Both the position numbers and the translations under genes were made by a program. Below, piece by piece: positions 62,920-64,000 of a DNA stretch of 64,000 nt. Within the stretch, counting starts at the first letter, position 1; the number at the start of each line of letters is the position of its first letter. Source of the stretch: Nitratireductor thuwali (lineage in GTDB: Bacteria > Pseudomonadota > Alphaproteobacteria > Rhizobiales > Rhizobiaceae); NCBI RefSeq assembly GCF_036621415.1, contig NZ_CP030941.1, forward strand, positions 3,222,001 through 3,286,000. Reading direction: 5' to 3'. Under the pieces are notes generated by a model that saw only the letters and a list, made by a program, of their open reading frames with translations, did not search any database and was not told where the DNA came from.

Positions 62920-64000
62920 ATGAGCCTTTCGCGAAGAAGCATGCTCAAGGTCTCTGGCGCCGCGGCTGTCGCCGCCGCCGGGGGGCCGCGGGTTCAGGAG
63001 GCGGCTGCCCAGGAAGCCGTGCGCGGCGAGCCGGGAAGCTGGGGCTGGGTGCGGAACCTTTTCGACCTCACGCCCGACAGCGTCCACATGAGCGCCATGC
63101 TGATCGCCTCTCATCCGCGGCCGGTCCGCCAGGCGATCGAGGAGCACCGCCGCGGCCTGGACCTTGACCCGGTGCGCTACCTGGAGCGCAACAACAACAG
63201 GCTGACCGCCGCCGCCCGGCAGGCGGCGGGCGATTATCTCGGCGTCCATTCGTCCCACGTCGCCCTCACCGACAGCACCACGATGGGCGTCGGCCTCATC
63301 TATTCCGGGCTCAGGCTGCGGCCGGGCGACGAGGTGCTGACGACCTTTGAAGACTACTATGTCACCCACGAATCCCTGCGCCTTGCAGCCGAAAGGACCG
63401 GCGCCAGCCTGCGCAGGATAGCGCTGTTCGACAGTGTGGAAGAGGCGACCGAAGATGAAATCGTCAGCCGCATAACGTCCGCCATCGGCCCGTCGACGCG
63501 CCTCGTGGCGCTCACATGGGTGCATTCGAGCACCGGTCTCAAGATCCCCGTTTCCTCCATTGCCGCCGCCATCGGCGAGGTGAATGCCGGGCGCGACGAA
63601 GAGGATCAGATCCTTCTCGGCCTCGATGCCGTCCATGGCTTCGGCGTCGAGGAGGAGACCTTCTTCGATCTCGGCTGCGACTTCTTCATGGCGGGCTGCC
63701 ACAAGTGGCTGTTCGGCCCGCGCGGCACGGGGATCGTCGCCATAAGCGAGCGCGGTCTGGCGGCGGTCCGCCCAAGCATTCCGAGCTTCACAGACGATGC
63801 CGTTTTCACCGCCTGGCTCAAGGGCGCCGACGCGCCGCCGGGCGGCAACAGCGGTCCGCGGATGACCCCCGGCGGCTTCAAGCCTTTCGAACACATCTGG
63901 GCCTTGCCGGAGGCCTTCGCCCTCCACGGGCAGATCGGCCGCGCCCGCGTGGCCGCACGCACCCACGACCTTGCCGGACTGTTGAAGGAGGCGCTGGGCG
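62920..64000 (+). CDS. Tat-exported class V aminotransferase-fold PLP protein (partial, cut by window end)
   Basis: The first 360 residues are in the window; no stop is reached. Seen: twin-arginine signal LSRRSMLKVSGAAAVAAAGG near the N-terminus; then the class V aminotransferase fold with LTDSTTMGVGLIYSGLRL, TFEDYYVTHESLR, GLDAVHGFGVEE (PLP aspartate and histidine) and the PLP lysine in AGCHKWLFGPRGTGI. Class V members include cysteine desulfurases, isopenicillin-N epimerase-like enzymes and kynureninase-like proteins; export by Tat suggests an epimerase-like or periplasmic role. AGGAAGGGA lies upstream of the ATG. Confidence 0.86.
   Translation, partial: MSLSRRSMLKVSGAAAVAAAGGPRVQEAAAQEAVRGEPGSWGWVRNLFDLTPDSVHMSAMLIASHPRPVRQAIEEHRRGLDLDPVRYLERNNNRLTAAARQAAGDYLGVHSSHVALTDSTTMGVGLIYSGLRLRPGDEVLTTFEDYYVTHESLRLAAERTGASLRRIALFDSVEEATEDEIVSRITSAIGPSTRLVALTWVHSSTGLKIPVSSIAAAIGEVNAGRDEEDQILLGLDAVHGFGVEEETFFDLGCDFFMAGCHKWLFGPRGTGIVAISERGLAAVRPSIPSFTDDAVFTAWLKGADAPPGGNSGPRMTPGGFKPFEHIWALPEAFALHGQIGRARVAARTHDLAGLLKEALG

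Overview
The window looks like chromosomal DNA of a GC-rich alphaproteobacterium, most likely of the order Hyphomicrobiales (Rhizobiales; Mesorhizobium/Phyllobacteriaceae-like). The grounds are the many ABC and TRAP uptake operons, intergenic repeats of a type I recall from rhizobial genomes (48919, 50128, 56184), and promoters of the EcfG general-stress sigma factor type (GGAAC, 16 bases, CGTT), which are particular to Alphaproteobacteria. No rRNA, tRNA, phage, transposase or CRISPR is visible. The right-hand edge cuts a gene.

Layout. (1) 89-6544, minus strand: a sugar ABC importer (binding protein, two permeases, MalK-type ATPase) with a BadF-type kinase and a ROK regulator; an inverted repeat lies in front of the binding-protein gene. 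(2) 6822-14821, minus: a seven-gene operon starting with amiC and amiR (amide sensor and ANTAR antiterminator), then an oligopeptide-type ABC importer, a formamidase/acetamidase and a fused double ATPase. A terminator hairpin sits between a possible promoter and amiC, as an antitermination switch needs. (3) 15309-26368, minus: a ribose-type ABC importer with a D-threonine-aldolase/D-amino-acid deaminase-like PLP enzyme, RidA, a D-aminoacylase, an AstE-type deacylase and two other putative TIM-barrel proteins, divergent from an IclR regulator across a palindromic double promoter. This looks like a pathway for an N-acylated D-amino-acid compound. (4) 27737-30720: a LysR regulator, an MFS transporter and a small membrane protein.

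(5) 31094-36622, plus: the homoprotocatechuate meta-cleavage pathway hpaF-E-D-G-H-I. The last gene, hpaI, has a frameshift, and hpaB/hpaC are not in the window. (6) 36626-41026: a VOC protein, a beta-lactamase-like serine hydrolase, a methyltransferase and a divergent GlxA/AraC-type regulator; an exact 12-base repeat marks both ends of their shared promoter region. (7) 41067-44054: sbtA-sbtB (bicarbonate transporter and its PII-like partner), a TerC protein and a zinc-ribbon protein. (8) 44431-48919: a TetR regulator with a perfect palindrome upstream, a TAXI-type TRAP transporter and a LigI-like lactonase.

(9) 49003-55094: divergent EcfG-type promoters in front of a proline-rich small protein and an HPF/cold-shock fusion protein, a protein with two CAP-like halves, and a four-gene minus-strand operon (membrane protein, FAD/Rieske oxidoreductase, SDR-DoxX fusion, DUF2269 protein). 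(10) 55191-62111, plus: an arabinofuranoside operon with an ArsR-like regulator, GH51 arabinofuranosidase, ATPase, binding protein and two permeases. (11) 62144-64000: a small membrane protein with an EcfG-type promoter and the start of a Tat-exported class V aminotransferase-fold protein.

All calls come from reading the sequence and translations; no database search or alignment was run. Start codons were chosen from ribosome binding sites, gene overlaps and family length.
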